Below are positions 20,989-31,629 of a stretch of DNA of 64,000 nucleotides, piece after piece (the stretch's first letter is position 1; every line of letters begins with the position of its first letter). The stretch is from NCBI RefSeq assembly GCF_018612915.1, contig NZ_JAGGRL010000001.1, positions 596,561 through 660,560 on the forward strand. The letters run 5' to 3'. The position numbers and the translations under genes are program-made. Source of the DNA: Stenotrophomonas sp. ISL-67. Lineage in GTDB: Bacteria > Pseudomonadota > Gammaproteobacteria > Xanthomonadales > Xanthomonadaceae. The notes below the pieces were generated by a model. That model was not told where the DNA came from, ran no database searches, and was given only the letters and a program-made list of their open reading frames with translations.

Positions 20989-21384
20989 TCAGCCCGGCAG
21001 GATGATCGCCGCAGCCACCTTGCGGCTCTCGCTGGCCAGCAGGTTGAAGGTCCGGGCCGCCGCCGCATTGGTCATCACTTCAATGCCGATGCCACGGGTC
21101 AGGCAGGCCCCCATGACGTCGGCGGAAGGAAACTGCTGCGTTTCCCCGGTCCCCAGGATCACCAGCTCCGGCGCCAGCGCCAGTACCGGCGCCAGGTCCG
21201 CCGGCGTCAGTTCCTTTGCGCTGGCGGGTGCCGGCCAGGCCTCCACCAGCGTGTGCGGGGTCACGATGAAGCTCAGGCCCAGCTCGCGGGTGCGGACCTG
21301 CTCGCGGTCTTCAAGGACCACCGAACCCGCGCCAACGGCGCGGAACGCGTAGGCGTAATCGGGGATTTCGTGGTTCAGCTGCAT
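20989..21384 (-). CDS. Mth938-like (DUF498) domain protein
   Basis: A single small alpha/beta Mth938/NDUFAF3-like domain makes up the 131 residues. Family landmarks are ELVILGTGETQQFPSADV (about 75-92) and GIGIEVMTNAAAARTFNLLASESRKVAAAIIL. Mitochondrial relatives assist complex I assembly; the bacterial function is not established. It lies five bases after yhbY on the same strand, so they are cotranscribed. Confidence 0.85.
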   Translation of the reverse strand: MQLNHEIPDYAYAFRAVGAGSVVLEDREQVRTRELGLSFIVTPHTLVEAWPAPASAKELTPADLAPVLALAPELVILGTGETQQFPSADVMGACLTRGIGIEVMTNAAAARTFNLLASESRKVAAAIILPG

Positions 21385-21389
21385 GGCGA

Positions 21390-21695
21390 TCAGCCGCGCG
21401 GAAGCACGATCTGGCGCATTTCCTTGCTGGGGCGGTAGAGCACGGCCACGTGGCCGATGCGCTGCACCAGTGCGCTGCCAGAGGCCTGCACCAGTTCGGC
21501 GATCATGGCGTCGCGGGCGTCGCGGTCTTCCGCGCCCACCTTCACCTTGACCAGTTCGTGACGCTCCAGCACTTCGTCCAGTTCAGCCAGGAAGGCCGGT
21601 GTGACCCCCTTGCCGCCGATCTGCAGCAGGGCTTTCAGATCATGGGCGTGGCCGCGGAGGAAGCGGGTCTGGGACGAGGTCAGGACAATAGACAT
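21390..21695 (-). CDS. yhbY: Ribosome assembly RNA-binding protein YhbY (CRM domain)
   Basis: YhbY binds pre-50S particles. The 101-residue single CRM domain shows LRGHAHDLKALLQIGGKGVT (about 14-33, with the GxxG-type loop) and the ending RIGHVAVLYRPS. It is divergent from rlmE, 65 bases between start codons, exactly as in E. coli where yhbY and rlmE diverge. The Mth938-like gene follows. Confidence 0.93.
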   Translation of the reverse strand: MSIVLTSSQTRFLRGHAHDLKALLQIGGKGVTPAFLAELDEVLERHELVKVKVGAEDRDARDAMIAELVQASGSALVQRIGHVAVLYRPSKEMRQIVLPRG

Positions 21696-21760
21696 TCAGG
21701 AACAAGCGGTTAACTGGGGCGATCAGGGTATCATGACCACCCCGTCCGGCCCTATCTCCA

Positions 21761-22393
21761 ATGGTTTCCCGCAGCAAGAGCAGCCAACGCTGGTTGAAAG
21801 AACACTTCGCCGACCCCTTCGTGAAGAAGGCCCAGGCAGAGGGCATGCGCTCGCGCGCGGCCTACAAGCTGGAGGAGCTGCTCGCGCGTGACCGGCTGCT
21901 GAAACCGCACATGGTGGTAGTCGACCTGGGCGCCGCCCCGGGGGGCTGGTCCCAGCAGGTCCGGCGCCAGATCGGCGACACCGGCCGGGTGCTGGCCCTG
22001 GACATCCTGGAGATGCCGCCGCTGGCCGGCGTCGAGTTCCTTCACGGGGACTTCAGGGAGCAGGCCGTCCTATCGGAGTTTGAAGCGATGGTGGGGGATC
22101 AGCCGGTAGACCTTGTGCTCTCGGATATGGCCCCCAATAAAAGTGGCATGGACGCGGTGGACCAGCCGCGGATGATGCACCTGGCCGAGTTGGCGCTGGA
22201 GTTTGCCGACAACCATCTCAAGCCGGGTGGCGCGTTCCTGATCAAGCTGTTCCAGGGCGTGGGCTTCGACGACTACGTGCGCGAGATGCGCCGCCGGTAC
22301 GACAAGGTCGTGATCCGCAAGCCTGAAGCGTCCCGGAAGCGCTCGCCCGAGGTGTACGCCTTGGGGCAGGGCAAACGCACCCAGATCAAGTAA
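21761..22393 (+). CDS. rlmE: 23S rRNA (uridine(2552)-2'-O)-methyltransferase
   Basis: RlmE (FtsJ) methylates U2552 of 23S rRNA, a late 50S assembly step. The 210-residue protein starts [25 protein letters not shown]. It carries the SAM motif [15 protein letters not shown] and the K-D-K-E tetrad, visible as [25 protein letters not shown] and a Glu in SPEVYALG. FtsH follows 53 bases later. Confidence 0.95.
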   Translation: MVSRSKSSQRWLKEHFADPFVKKAQAEGMRSRAAYKLEELLARDRLLKPHMVVVDLGAAPGGWSQQVRRQIGDTGRVLALDILEMPPLAGVEFLHGDFREQAVLSEFEAMVGDQPVDLVLSDMAPNKSGMDAVDQPRMMHLAELALEFADNHLKPGGAFLIKLFQGVGFDDYVREMRRRYDKVVIRKPEASRKRSPEVYALGQGKRTQIK

Positions 22394-22446
22394 GCTCAAC
22401 CAGACCAATAGCATCAGGCATTAGAGGAACACCGGAGCCAATGAGG

Positions 22447-24387
<1,941 letters not shown>

Positions 24388-24389
24388 GT

Positions 24390-24439
24390 GTAGCGCCGGG
24401 CTCTGCCCGGCAAGTCGTAGCGCCGGGCTCTGCCCGGCC
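24390..24439 (+). repeat. Two tandem SMAG hairpins after ftsH
   Basis: GTAG-CGCCGGGCTCTGCCCGGC occurs at 24390-24412 and again at 24417-24439, with identical stems. The first begins two bases after the ftsH TGA. Confidence 0.85.
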
Positions 24440-24445
24440 GCTTCA

Positions 24446-24470
24446 AAGGCCGGGGCAACCCGGCCTTGTT
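24446..24470 (+). terminator. Terminator-like stem after ftsH
   Basis: AAGGCCGGG-GCAA-CCCGGCCTT is a 9-bp perfect stem followed by TGTTGGTTT. The T-run is weak. Confidence 0.5.
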
Positions 24471-24496
24471 GGTTTCCAAGCGTCCCCGGAGCTTCC

Positions 24497-24679
24497 ATGT
24501 CCACCCCACCGCCCCCGGTCTCCCACACCACCGAAATCGTGATCGCCACGGTGGTCGGTGCCGCAGTGGGCCTGCTCAGCGAAAACTACCTGCTGGGGGG
24601 CGTTGTCGGCATCGCGCTCGGCATTGGCCTGAGCGTGGGCAAGACCCTGTACCTCGACCGCAAGCGTCGCCGCCGCTGA
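24497..24679 (+). CDS. Small membrane protein, unknown function
   Basis: I do not recognise a family. The 60-residue protein has a short Pro-rich N-terminus (MSTPPPPVSHTTE) and two hydrophobic stretches at about 14-26 and 32-48 joined by a turn (LLSENYLLGG). It ends in the basic tail LDRKRRRR, so it is probably a hairpin inner-membrane protein with its C-terminus in the cytoplasm. A GGAG lies about five bases before the ATG at 24497. It follows ftsH and its hairpins on the same strand. Confidence 0.6.
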   Translation: MSTPPPPVSHTTEIVIATVVGAAVGLLSENYLLGGVVGIALGIGLSVGKTLYLDRKRRRR

Positions 24680-24764
24680 GCCCTTGCGCCGCTGCGCGGC
24701 AATCGGCACGATGCCGGGGCGCGGTTGCATCAGGCAACCACCGCCAACATTCCAGGGGGAATAC

Positions 24765-25262
24765 ATGCGTCATTCGATGCGCGCGGCCGCTGCCGTGCTG
24801 CTGTGCTGTGCCACGCCCGCGTTCGCGGCCACCGTCCATGTGCAGGACCCGGTGCCGTTCTCCGAGTCGTCCTACATCGCCGACAACATCAAGGCCGAAT
24901 GCCGGATGGGGGCGCAGCTGGCCACCGCGCTGGGCAGCAACGCCCCAAAGTTCGGTAACACGATCGCTTTCGATGAGGCACCGGTCGGCCAAGGACGGGT
25001 GCTGAAGCTTGAGTTGGTGGAAGCGCAGAGCGCCGGCAACGCCTTCAGCGGTCACTTCAAGTCGGCAACCGTGCGTGGCGTGTTGATGGACGATGGGCAG
25101 AAGGTCGCCGTCGTAACCGCGCGCCGGGTATCGCGCGGCGGCGCGTTCGGGGGCTTCAAGGGGTCCTGCGACGTGCTCGAACGCGTGGTCACTGCCATTG
25201 GCGGCGACCTGGCCGAATGGCTGGCCAACCCGGTCGACAACGCCAGGCTCGGCGATCTCTGA
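24765..25262 (+). CDS. Secreted hypothetical protein
   Basis: I cannot name this family. The 165-residue product carries a signal peptide (RAAAAVLLCCATPAFA, cleavage near residue 20). The mature domain of about 145 residues has two cysteines that could pair (in AECRMGAQ and KGSCDVLE). Conserved-looking features are SSYIADNIKAECRMG, KSATVRGVLMDDGQKVA and a Gly-rich RGGAFGGFKGSCD. AGGGGGA precedes the ATG at 24765 at good spacing, which decides the start over an upstream ATG at 24684. It probably acts in the periplasm. Confidence 0.65.
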   Translation: MRHSMRAAAAVLLCCATPAFAATVHVQDPVPFSESSYIADNIKAECRMGAQLATALGSNAPKFGNTIAFDEAPVGQGRVLKLELVEAQSAGNAFSGHFKSATVRGVLMDDGQKVAVVTARRVSRGGAFGGFKGSCDVLERVVTAIGGDLAEWLANPVDNARLGDL

Positions 25263-25266
25263 CCCG

Positions 25267-25289
25267 GTAGAGCCACGCCCTGCGTGGCT
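25267..25289 (+). repeat. SMAG hairpin between the secreted protein gene and folP
   Basis: GTAG-AGCCACGCCCTGCGTGGCT, five bases after the upstream stop codon. Confidence 0.85.
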
Positions 25290-25321
25290 TCGGGGTGCCG
25301 GACACGGTCGAAGCCTACCCG

Positions 25322-25359
25322 TTGACGGAGGATGCGCCAGCGTAAACTAGGCGCTGGCG
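25322..25359 (+). promoter_or_regulatory. Predicted folP promoter with a palindrome around the -10
   Basis: TTGACG (25322-25327), a short 15-base spacer and TAAACT (25343-25348) precede folP. The -10 lies in the loop of a palindrome with arms CGCCAGCG (25335-25342) and CGCTGGCG (25352-25359). The placement suits an operator, but the regulator is unknown. Confidence 0.45.
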
Positions 25360-25376
25360 TATTTCGTGGATGGCCC

Positions 25377-26276
25377 ATGTTCGACACTTTCCCCCAGCTT
25401 GACTGTGCCGGCCGGGTGCTGCGGCTGGACCGCCCGCGCGTGATGGGCATCGTCAACGTCACCCCGGATTCGTTCTCCGACGGTGGCGCGCACGACAATA
25501 CCGACGCCGCGGTCGCGCACGGTCTGCAACTGGTCGCCGAAGGTGCCGACCTGCTCGACATCGGCGGCGAATCGACCCGTCCCGGCAGCGCCCCTGTGCC
25601 GCTGGAGGAGGAGCTGCGCCGGGTGATCCCGGTGATCGAACAGCTCGCGCGCCAGACCCATGTGCCGATCAGCATCGACACCTTCAAGCCGGAGGTGATG
25701 CGCGCGGCCGTGGCCGCCGGGGCCGGCATGATCAACGACATCCATGCGCTGCGGCAGGACGGCGCCTTGGCCGCCGCCGCCGAGCTGGGCGTACCGGTGG
25801 TGCTGATGCACATGCGGGGCGAGCCCGGCAGCATGCAGGACACTCCGCGCTACGACGACGTCGTGTCCGAGGTGCACCGCTTCCTGGCGGACCGCATGTT
25901 CTCGGCCGAGATGGCCGGCATCGCAAAGAAGAACCTGGTGATCGACCTGGGATTCGGCTTCGGCAAGAGCACCGAACACAACATGACCCTGCTGGCATGC
26001 TCCGCCCGCTTCCTGGAGCTGGGCGTGCCGATGCTGGCCGGGCTGTCGCGCAAGCGCAGCATCGGTGAGCTGACCGGGCGCGAGGTGCCGCGTGACCGCG
26101 CGGCCGGCTCGGTGGCCGCGCACCTGATCGCCGCCCAGCGCGGCGCGATGATCCTGCGCGTGCATGACGTTGCCGCCACCGTGGATGCGCTGAAGGTGTG
26201 GGCCGCGGTGGATGCGGTGCCGATGCCGCGCGTGGACGCCGCCCCGGCAATGCCGCGCTGGCCGGACGAGGACTGA
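25377..26276 (+). CDS. folP: Dihydropteroate synthase
   Basis: FolP condenses p-aminobenzoate with dihydropterin pyrophosphate in folate synthesis and is the sulfonamide target. The 299-residue TIM barrel shows the two signatures [15 protein letters not shown] (about 22-36) and [16 protein letters not shown]. It also shows [20 protein letters not shown] and [12 protein letters not shown]. The ATG at 25377 starts close to the conserved sequence. Its stop shares a base with the miaA ATG. FolK, the preceding enzyme in the pathway, is at 52.1 kb. Confidence 0.95.
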   Translation: MFDTFPQLDCAGRVLRLDRPRVMGIVNVTPDSFSDGGAHDNTDAAVAHGLQLVAEGADLLDIGGESTRPGSAPVPLEEELRRVIPVIEQLARQTHVPISIDTFKPEVMRAAVAAGAGMINDIHALRQDGALAAAAELGVPVVLMHMRGEPGSMQDTPRYDDVVSEVHRFLADRMFSAEMAGIAKKNLVIDLGFGFGKSTEHNMTLLACSARFLELGVPMLAGLSRKRSIGELTGREVPRDRAAGSVAAHLIAAQRGAMILRVHDVAATVDALKVWAAVDAVPMPRVDAAPAMPRWPDED

Positions 26277-27229
26277 TGGGCGCCGATCAGCGCCCCTTGG
26301 CGATCGCAGTGATGGGCCCGACCGCCTCGGGCAAGACCGCCACCGCCATTGCCCTGGCCCGGCAGCTGGGCGGCGAGATCGTCAGCGTCGATTCGGCGCT
26401 GGTGTATCGCGGGCTGGATATCGGCTCGGCCAAGCCGGATGCCGCCGAGCGCGCACAGGCACCGCACCACCTGCTCGACCTGCGGGATCCGTGGCAGACC
26501 TACTCAGCGGCTGAATTCGCCGCCGATGCCGCGCGCGTGGTGGCCGACATCGTTGCCCGCGGACGCATGCCGATCCTGGCCGGCGGTACCGGCCTGTACT
26601 TCCGCGCGCTGCTGCAGGGGTTGTCGCCGATGCCGCCGGCCGATCCCGCCACCCGCGCGCTGATCGGCGCCGAGGCTGCCGAGCGGGGCTGGCCGGCATT
26701 GCATGCGCAGCTTGCCCAGGTCGACCCGGTTGCGGCAGCCCGCATCCACGCCACCGACCCGCAGCGTATCCAGCGGGCGCTGGAGGTGTACCGCCTGACC
26801 GGCACGCCGATCAGTGAATGGCAGAAACTGCCCGGCGTGGACCGGCTGCCGGTGCGCTGCCTGAAACTGGTGCTGGCCCCGCGCGAGCGCAGCGTGCTGC
26901 ACCAGCGGATCGAAACCCGTTTCGACAGCATGCTTGGCCAGGGTTTCCTGGACGAGGTCCGGGCGCTGCGTGCCCTGCCGCAGATGGCGGCGGTCGCCGC
27001 GCCGCTGGACCTGCCGGCGATCCGTGCCGTCGGCTACCGCCAGGCGTGGGAGTTCCTGGGCGGGCAGGGGAGTGCCCGTGATTTCCGGGACAAAGCCATC
27101 TACGCCACCCGCCAGCTGGCCAAGCGCCAGTTGACCTGGCTGCGGGGGGAGCTTGATGCACGCTGGTTTGACCCCCATATAGACGGGGATTCCCTGGCCG
27201 ATGCCGTAGCGGCCTTTGTTGCCCGCTGA
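26276..27229 (+). CDS. miaA: tRNA dimethylallyltransferase
   Basis: MiaA transfers a dimethylallyl group to A37 of tRNAs that read UNN codons. The 317-residue enzyme shows the P-loop [18 protein letters not shown] (about 11-28), the [16 protein letters not shown] motif, [15 protein letters not shown] and [11 protein letters not shown] near the C-terminus. Its ATG overlaps the folP stop. Hfq and hflX follow, the conserved miaA-hfq-hflX cluster. Confidence 0.95.
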   Translation: MGADQRPLAIAVMGPTASGKTATAIALARQLGGEIVSVDSALVYRGLDIGSAKPDAAERAQAPHHLLDLRDPWQTYSAAEFAADAARVVADIVARGRMPILAGGTGLYFRALLQGLSPMPPADPATRALIGAEAAERGWPALHAQLAQVDPVAAARIHATDPQRIQRALEVYRLTGTPISEWQKLPGVDRLPVRCLKLVLAPRERSVLHQRIETRFDSMLGQGFLDEVRALRALPQMAAVAAPLDLPAIRAVGYRQAWEFLGGQGSARDFRDKAIYATRQLAKRQLTWLRGELDARWFDPHIDGDSLADAVAAFVAR

Positions 27230-27330
27230 GCCACAGCGCCTTGGCCCCGGCCCGTGTACCATCGGAGTTTCCGGTGCGGGGGCCGTGGCAGTTGCCGGAA
27301 GACCATAAAAACAATAATGAGGAGTGTGCA

Positions 27331-27615
27331 ATGTCCAAGGGGCAATCGCTGCAGGATCCGTTTCTGAATGCACTTCGGCGCGAACGCGTGCCGGTGTCGG
27401 TGTATCTGGTCAATGGCATCAAATTGCAGGGAACGATTGAATCGTTCGATCAGTTCGTTGTCCTGCTGCGCAATACGGTGAGCCAGATGGTGTACAAGCA
27501 CGCCATTTCGACCGTGGTGCCTGCGCGCAACGTCAAGGTGGGCCCCGGTGGTGGCTATGTGCAGTCCAATGAAGGTGGCGCCGACGGTGCCCAGGAAGAA
27601 GACGACGTTGAATGA
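27331..27615 (+). CDS. hfq: RNA chaperone Hfq
   Basis: Hfq is the hexameric Sm-like chaperone for small-RNA pairing. The 94 residues begin [34 protein letters not shown]. The Sm2 signature region reads [24 protein letters not shown] (YKHA at about 55-58). The C-terminal tail is short and acidic (AQEEDDVE). GAGGAG precedes the ATG at 27331. HflX starts 23 bases downstream. Confidence 0.97.
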   Translation: MSKGQSLQDPFLNALRRERVPVSVYLVNGIKLQGTIESFDQFVVLLRNTVSQMVYKHAISTVVPARNVKVGPGGGYVQSNEGGADGAQEEDDVE

Positions 27616-27638
27616 AGTAAGCAATAACGGAGGCGCGC

Positions 27639-28949
27639 GTGTTTGATCGTTCCAAGCGAGGCGAACACGCGATCCTGATCCAGCCGCACTTCGGCCGGCT
27701 GGAAGAAGATGTGCTGGAAGAGTTCACCGATCTGGCCCGCTCGGCCGGGGCCAGCGTCGCGGCCACCCTGACCGCGCGCATCGACCGGCCCAACCCGTCG
27801 ATCCTGATCGGCTCGGGCAAGCTGGACGAGATCAAGGCCGCCGCCGAGGCCACCGGTGCCGATCTGGTGCTGGTCAACCACGCGCTGTCGCCCTCGCAGG
27901 AGCGCAACCTGGAGCGCTTCCTCGAGCGCCGCGTGATCGACCGTACCGGCCTGATCCTGGACATCTTCGCCCAGCGTGCGCACAGCCACGAAGGCAAGCT
28001 GCAGGTGGAACTGGCGCAGCTGCGCCACATGTCCACCCGGTTGGTACGTGGCTGGACCCACCTTGAGCGCCAGCGCGGTGGTGCCATCGGCCTGCGCGGC
28101 CCGGGCGAAACCCAGCTCGAAACCGATCGCCGCCTGCTGCAGAAGCGGGTGGAGCAGTTACAGAAGCGGCTGGAAAAGGTCGAAGTACAGCGCACCCAGA
28201 TGCGTCGCGCCCGCGTGCGCAGCGAACTGCCGCGCGTGGCGCTGGTGGGCTACACCAATGCCGGCAAATCGACCCTGTTCAATGCGTTGACCGGCGCGGA
28301 AGCGTACGCCGCCGACAAACTGTTCGCGACCCTGGACCCGACCGTGCGTCGCATCGCGGTGCCTGGCGGCAACGTGGTGCTGGCCGACACGGTCGGCTTC
28401 GTCCGCGACCTGCCGCATGAGCTGGTGGCTGCGTTCCGCGCGACCTTGAGTGAAGCGCGCGAAGCCGACTTCCTGCTGCACGTGGTCGATGCCGCCGATC
28501 CGCACCGCGAGGAGCGCATCGCCCAGGTCGACGAAGTGCTCAATGAAGTCGGTGCGGGCGAATTGCCGCAGCTGCTGGTGTTCAACAAGATCGACCGCAT
28601 CGAAGGCAGCGAAGTCCGCCACGACGGCCAGGACGGCATCCCGGATACCGCACGCCGCGAACGGGTGTGGCTCTCGGCCCGCGACGGGCTGGGCCTGGAC
28701 CTGCTGCAATCGGTACTGGGCAAGCGCCTGGGCCTGCAGCACGTCAGCGGCGACCTGCGCCTGCCGCCCAGCGCGGGCCGGTTGCGCTCGCGCCTGCACC
28801 AGCTGGAAGTGGTGCGTGGCGAACAGAGCGACGAGGACGGCTGGCTGCTGCAGGTCGAAATCCCGATCGCCGAAGCCGAGAAGCTGGCGGCCGCCGACGA
28901 CGGTGCCCCGATCCGCGCGTTGCTCCCGGAGAAGGTACCCGAGTGGTGA
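27639..28949 (+). CDS. hflX: GTPase HflX
   Basis: HflX is a ribosome-associated GTPase that splits stalled or heat-damaged 70S ribosomes. The 436-residue product has the HflX N-terminal domain (SILIGSGKLDEIKAAAE, ERNLERFLERRVIDRTGLILDIFAQRAHSHEGKL-like region). A coiled linker follows, then the G domain with GYTNAGKSTLFN (G1), DTVGFVRDLPHELV (G3) and NKID (G4). The GTG at 27639 follows GGAGG at good spacing. HflK and hflC do not follow; a SMAG dimer comes next. Confidence 0.95.
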   Translation: MFDRSKRGEHAILIQPHFGRLEEDVLEEFTDLARSAGASVAATLTARIDRPNPSILIGSGKLDEIKAAAEATGADLVLVNHALSPSQERNLERFLERRVIDRTGLILDIFAQRAHSHEGKLQVELAQLRHMSTRLVRGWTHLERQRGGAIGLRGPGETQLETDRRLLQKRVEQLQKRLEKVEVQRTQMRRARVRSELPRVALVGYTNAGKSTLFNALTGAEAYAADKLFATLDPTVRRIAVPGGNVVLADTVGFVRDLPHELVAAFRATLSEAREADFLLHVVDAADPHREERIAQVDEVLNEVGAGELPQLLVFNKIDRIEGSEVRHDGQDGIPDTARRERVWLSARDGLGLDLLQSVLGKRLGLQHVSGDLRLPPSAGRLRSRLHQLEVVRGEQSDEDGWLLQVEIPIAEAEKLAAADDGAPIRALLPEKVPEW

Positions 28950-28960
28950 ATCCGTCCCAA

Positions 28961-29061
28961 GGACACGCATGGCGTGCCCTACGCAACGGGTGCAGCCGAC
29001 ATCAACGTTCGACCCCCAACCCGCGCGACCAAGGATCGTAGTGACACGCCATGCGTGTCAA
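28961..29061. repeat. SMAG tail-to-tail dimer with a conserved spacer
   Basis: The hairpin ending CCCTAC (28961-28982) faces GTAG-TGACACGC-CAT-GCGTGTCA (29038-29060). Positions 29026-29061 match 17219-17254 base for base, and the spacer shares GTTCGACC and CGACCAAGGATC with that copy. Confidence 0.8.
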
Positions 29062-29115
29062 AGCCACGACCCTGCGCACGTGACACCCCACGGGCAACCG
29101 GGTTAAAACGCTGCC

Positions 29116-29610
29116 ATGAACATTCCCACCGACACCGAACTCTCCGACCTCGCCCGCGCGGTCGGCCAGCGCCTGCACCAGGCGTCGCTCCAGCTGGTCA
29201 GCGCCGAAAGCTGCAGCGGCGGCTGGATTGCCAAGGCGATGACCGACATCGCCGGGTCGTCGGCGTTCTTCGACTGCGGCATGGTGGTCTACAGCTATGA
29301 AGCCAAGCAGCGCCTGCTTGGCGTGCGCGCGCAGACCCTGGAGCAGTTCGGCGCGGTCAGCCGCGAGACCGTGCTGGAAATGGTGTCCGGTGCGCTGGTC
29401 AATTCCGGTGCCGGCATGGCTGTGGCCGTGACCGGTATCGCCGGCCCCGGTGGCGGCAGCCCCGACAAGCCGGTGGGCAGTGTCTGGATCGGCTGGAAGC
29501 AGCGCGGGGGATACGCCCGCGCCCAGCTGTTCCAGTTCGATGGCGATCGTGAAGCCATCCGCCGCCAGACCGTGCAGCAGGCGCTGACGGGAATTTTCCC
29601 GGCGCTGTGA
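29116..29610 (+). CDS. pncC: CinA C-terminal domain protein, nicotinamide-nucleotide amidohydrolase
   Basis: This 164-residue stand-alone CinA C-terminal domain deamidates NMN to NaMN in the pyridine nucleotide cycle. It shows LVSAESCSGGWIAKAMTDIAGSSAFFDCGMVVYS (active-site Ser/Cys region, about 27-60) and AVTGIAGPGGGSPDKPVGSVWIG. In E. coli the pncC/cinA gene precedes recA; here the UbiB-like gene and lexA lie between. TTAAAA at 29103-29108 is seven bases before the ATG and no Shine-Dalgarno is visible. Confidence 0.93.
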   Translation: MNIPTDTELSDLARAVGQRLHQASLQLVSAESCSGGWIAKAMTDIAGSSAFFDCGMVVYSYEAKQRLLGVRAQTLEQFGAVSRETVLEMVSGALVNSGAGMAVAVTGIAGPGGGSPDKPVGSVWIGWKQRGGYARAQLFQFDGDREAIRRQTVQQALTGIFPAL

Positions 29611-29645
29611 CATCCTGAGCCCTGCTGTCGAACGAGGGTGCACCG

Positions 29646-31325
29646 ATGTGGGAAACGCTGGGAACCGTCCGTGACCTGGGGCGCCTGCAGGAAATCGCCT
29701 CGGTCCTGATCCGCTATGGCTTCGGCGACCTGGTGCGCCGCATCGGGCTGGCCGACGTGCTGGAACGCGCTGGCCGCCTGCTGCACTGGAACGACACCCA
29801 GCAGATCCTGCGCATGACCGCCCCGGTGCGGGTGCGCCGGGCGATGGAAGACCTGGGGCCTACCTTCGTCAAGCTGGGCCAGGTGCTGGCCACCCGCGTG
29901 GACCTGTTCCCGCCGGACTGGATCGCCGAATTCTCCGAATTGCAGAACGCGGTGCCGGCGTTGCCGTATGCGCAGGTCCGCGAACAGCTGGAAGCCGATC
30001 TTGGCGCACCGGCCACCGAGGTGTTCGCGTGGCTGGACCAGACCCCGATGGCGGCCGCCTCGCTGGCCCAGGCGCATCGTGCCACCCTGCACGATGGCAG
30101 TGCGGTGGTGTTGAAGATCCGCCGGCCCGGCATCCGCGAGGTGATCGAAGCCGACCTGCGCCTGCTGGCGCGCCTGGCCGAGATCGTCGAAGCGCGCCTG
30201 CCGGACCTGCAGCGCTATCGCCCCGCCGAAGTGGTGCAGCAGTTCCAGGTCTCGCTGCGGCGCGAGCTGGATTTCGCCGCCGAGTGCCGCAACGCCGAGC
30301 GCATCGCGCGCAACTTTGCCGGGCGCAATGACATCCTCATTCCCAAGGTGCATTGGCAGTGGACCTGCGAGAGCCTCAACGTGCAGGACTTCGTGGACGG
30401 TATCCCCGGCCGCGACCTGGCCGGCGTGGATGCGGCCGGGCTGGACCGGGTCCGGCTGGCCCGCACCGGCGCCCGCATCGTGCTCAAGATGGTGCTCGAG
30501 GACGGCTGTTTCCACGCCGACCCGCACCCGGGCAACATCATCTACCTGCGTGACGGCCGGATCGGCGTGATCGATTTCGGCATGGTCGGGGCGATTTCAG
30601 AGCAGCGGCGGTTCCAGGTCGCGCAGCTGCTGCATGGGCTGGTCAGCCAGGAACCGGAGTCGGTCACCGACGTGCTGCTGGACTGGTCGGGCGGCGTGGA
30701 CGTTGACGAATCGCGGCTGCAGCAGGACATCAGCACCTTCGTCGACCAGTACCGGGGCGTGCCGCTCAAAGACCTGCACATGGGGCTGATGCTGGGCAAC
30801 ATCACCCAGCTGCTGCGCCAGCATGCGCTGACCCTGCCGGCCGACCTGGCGCTGATGATCAAGACCTTCCTGACCCTGGAAGGCATGGGCCGCCAGTTGG
30901 ACCCGCAGTTCGACATGGCCACCGCCGCGCGCCCGTTCCTGGAGCGCGTGATGTGGCAGCGCTTCGCGCCCTCGGCGATGCTCAAGCGCGGCAAGCGCAG
31001 CCTGATCGGGTTGCTGGACCTGGCCGGTGACCTACCGCGCGATGTGCGCCAGCTGGTGCAGATGGCGCGTCGCGGGCGATTGCAGCTGAAGGTGGAGACC
31101 ACCGCGTCGCAGGGCTTCGGTGAGCAGGTCAACCGGGCCGCGAACCGGCTGGTGGTGGGGATCGTCACCGCCGCGCTGATCATTGGGTCGTCGATCGTGA
31201 TGCACAGCGTGGGCGGGCTGTCGAGCCGCTGGTTGCTGGCGCTGGGGGTGGCCGGGTTCGTGGGGGCGGGGTTCTGCGGTGTGTGGATCCTGTTCTCGAT
31301 CTGGCGCTCCGGGCGGCATCCGTGA
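29646..31325 (+). CDS. ABC1/UbiB-family atypical kinase (UbiB-like)
   Basis: The 559-residue membrane-anchored atypical kinase/ATPase shows the family marks in order. FVKLGQVLATRVDLFPPDW is the KxGQ motif (about 76-94), PMAAASLAQAHRATL the Ala-rich nucleotide loop, VVLKIRRPG the Lys, HADPHPGN the catalytic loop and GVIDFGMVG the metal Asp. Two hydrophobic segments at the C-terminus (about 495-515 and 525-550) match UbiB, which supports ubiquinone synthesis. No other ubi gene is adjacent, so it could be a paralogue; hence no symbol. Confidence 0.85.
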   Translation: MWETLGTVRDLGRLQEIASVLIRYGFGDLVRRIGLADVLERAGRLLHWNDTQQILRMTAPVRVRRAMEDLGPTFVKLGQVLATRVDLFPPDWIAEFSELQNAVPALPYAQVREQLEADLGAPATEVFAWLDQTPMAAASLAQAHRATLHDGSAVVLKIRRPGIREVIEADLRLLARLAEIVEARLPDLQRYRPAEVVQQFQVSLRRELDFAAECRNAERIARNFAGRNDILIPKVHWQWTCESLNVQDFVDGIPGRDLAGVDAAGLDRVRLARTGARIVLKMVLEDGCFHADPHPGNIIYLRDGRIGVIDFGMVGAISEQRRFQVAQLLHGLVSQEPESVTDVLLDWSGGVDVDESRLQQDISTFVDQYRGVPLKDLHMGLMLGNITQLLRQHALTLPADLALMIKTFLTLEGMGRQLDPQFDMATAARPFLERVMWQRFAPSAMLKRGKRSLIGLLDLAGDLPRDVRQLVQMARRGRLQLKVETTASQGFGEQVNRAANRLVVGIVTAALIIGSSIVMHSVGGLSSRWLLALGVAGFVGAGFCGVWILFSIWRSGRHP

Positions 31326-31360
31326 CGGGAGCGAACGCCGACGATCATTTACCTACCGGC

Positions 31361-31559
31361 GTAGGGACACGCCATGCGTGTCCGCTCTCCGTTCCGGTGG
31401 CATGACCGCTGACGGGCGGCTTCGGACGGTCTAAACGTCGGTTGGATGGTGCCGATCGATGCCCGTTCGGCTTCGGATCCTTGTGCCGCGCTGCGCGCGG
31501 TTGCCACGCATGGCGTGGCACTACGAACTGCTACGTGCTGGCGGCCAGACCCGGATACC
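31361..31559. repeat. Composite SMAG-bounded element, copy A
   Basis: A GTAG hairpin (31361-31383) and an inverted hairpin ending CTAC (to 31524) bound a spacer of about 120 bases. Spacer and tail align with 39287-39484 from end to end (164 versus 167 bases between GTAG and CTAC). Shared blocks are GCTCTC-GTTCCGG, TCATGA/CATGA, GGCTTCGG, AAACG-CGG and TTGTGCCGCGCTGCGCGCGG. The tail after CTAC is GAACTGCTACG here and GAATTGTTACG there. It fills the gap between the UbiB-like gene and lexA; no gene is seen. Confidence 0.8.
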
Positions 31560-31592
31560 GACACGTTGTCTTCGCTTTTTCCTGGTGGGGGC

Positions 31593-31621
31593 TTGCGTGT
31601 GTCGGGTGTTAGTAGTAATAC
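31593..31621 (+). promoter_or_regulatory. Predicted lexA promoter
   Basis: TTGCGT (31593-31598), a 17-base spacer and TAATAC (31616-31621). The -10 lies inside the LexA operator and ends eight bases before the lexA ATG. Confidence 0.6.
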
Positions 31622-31627
31622 TACTAA
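31609..31627. promoter_or_regulatory. LexA operator (SOS box)
   Basis: TTAGTAGTAATACTACTAA is a perfect 19-bp palindrome matching the Xanthomonadales LexA consensus TTAG-N6-TACTA. It overlaps the predicted -10 and ends two bases before the lexA start codon. It is the only such box I found in the window. Confidence 0.93.
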
Positions 31628-31629
31628 CC

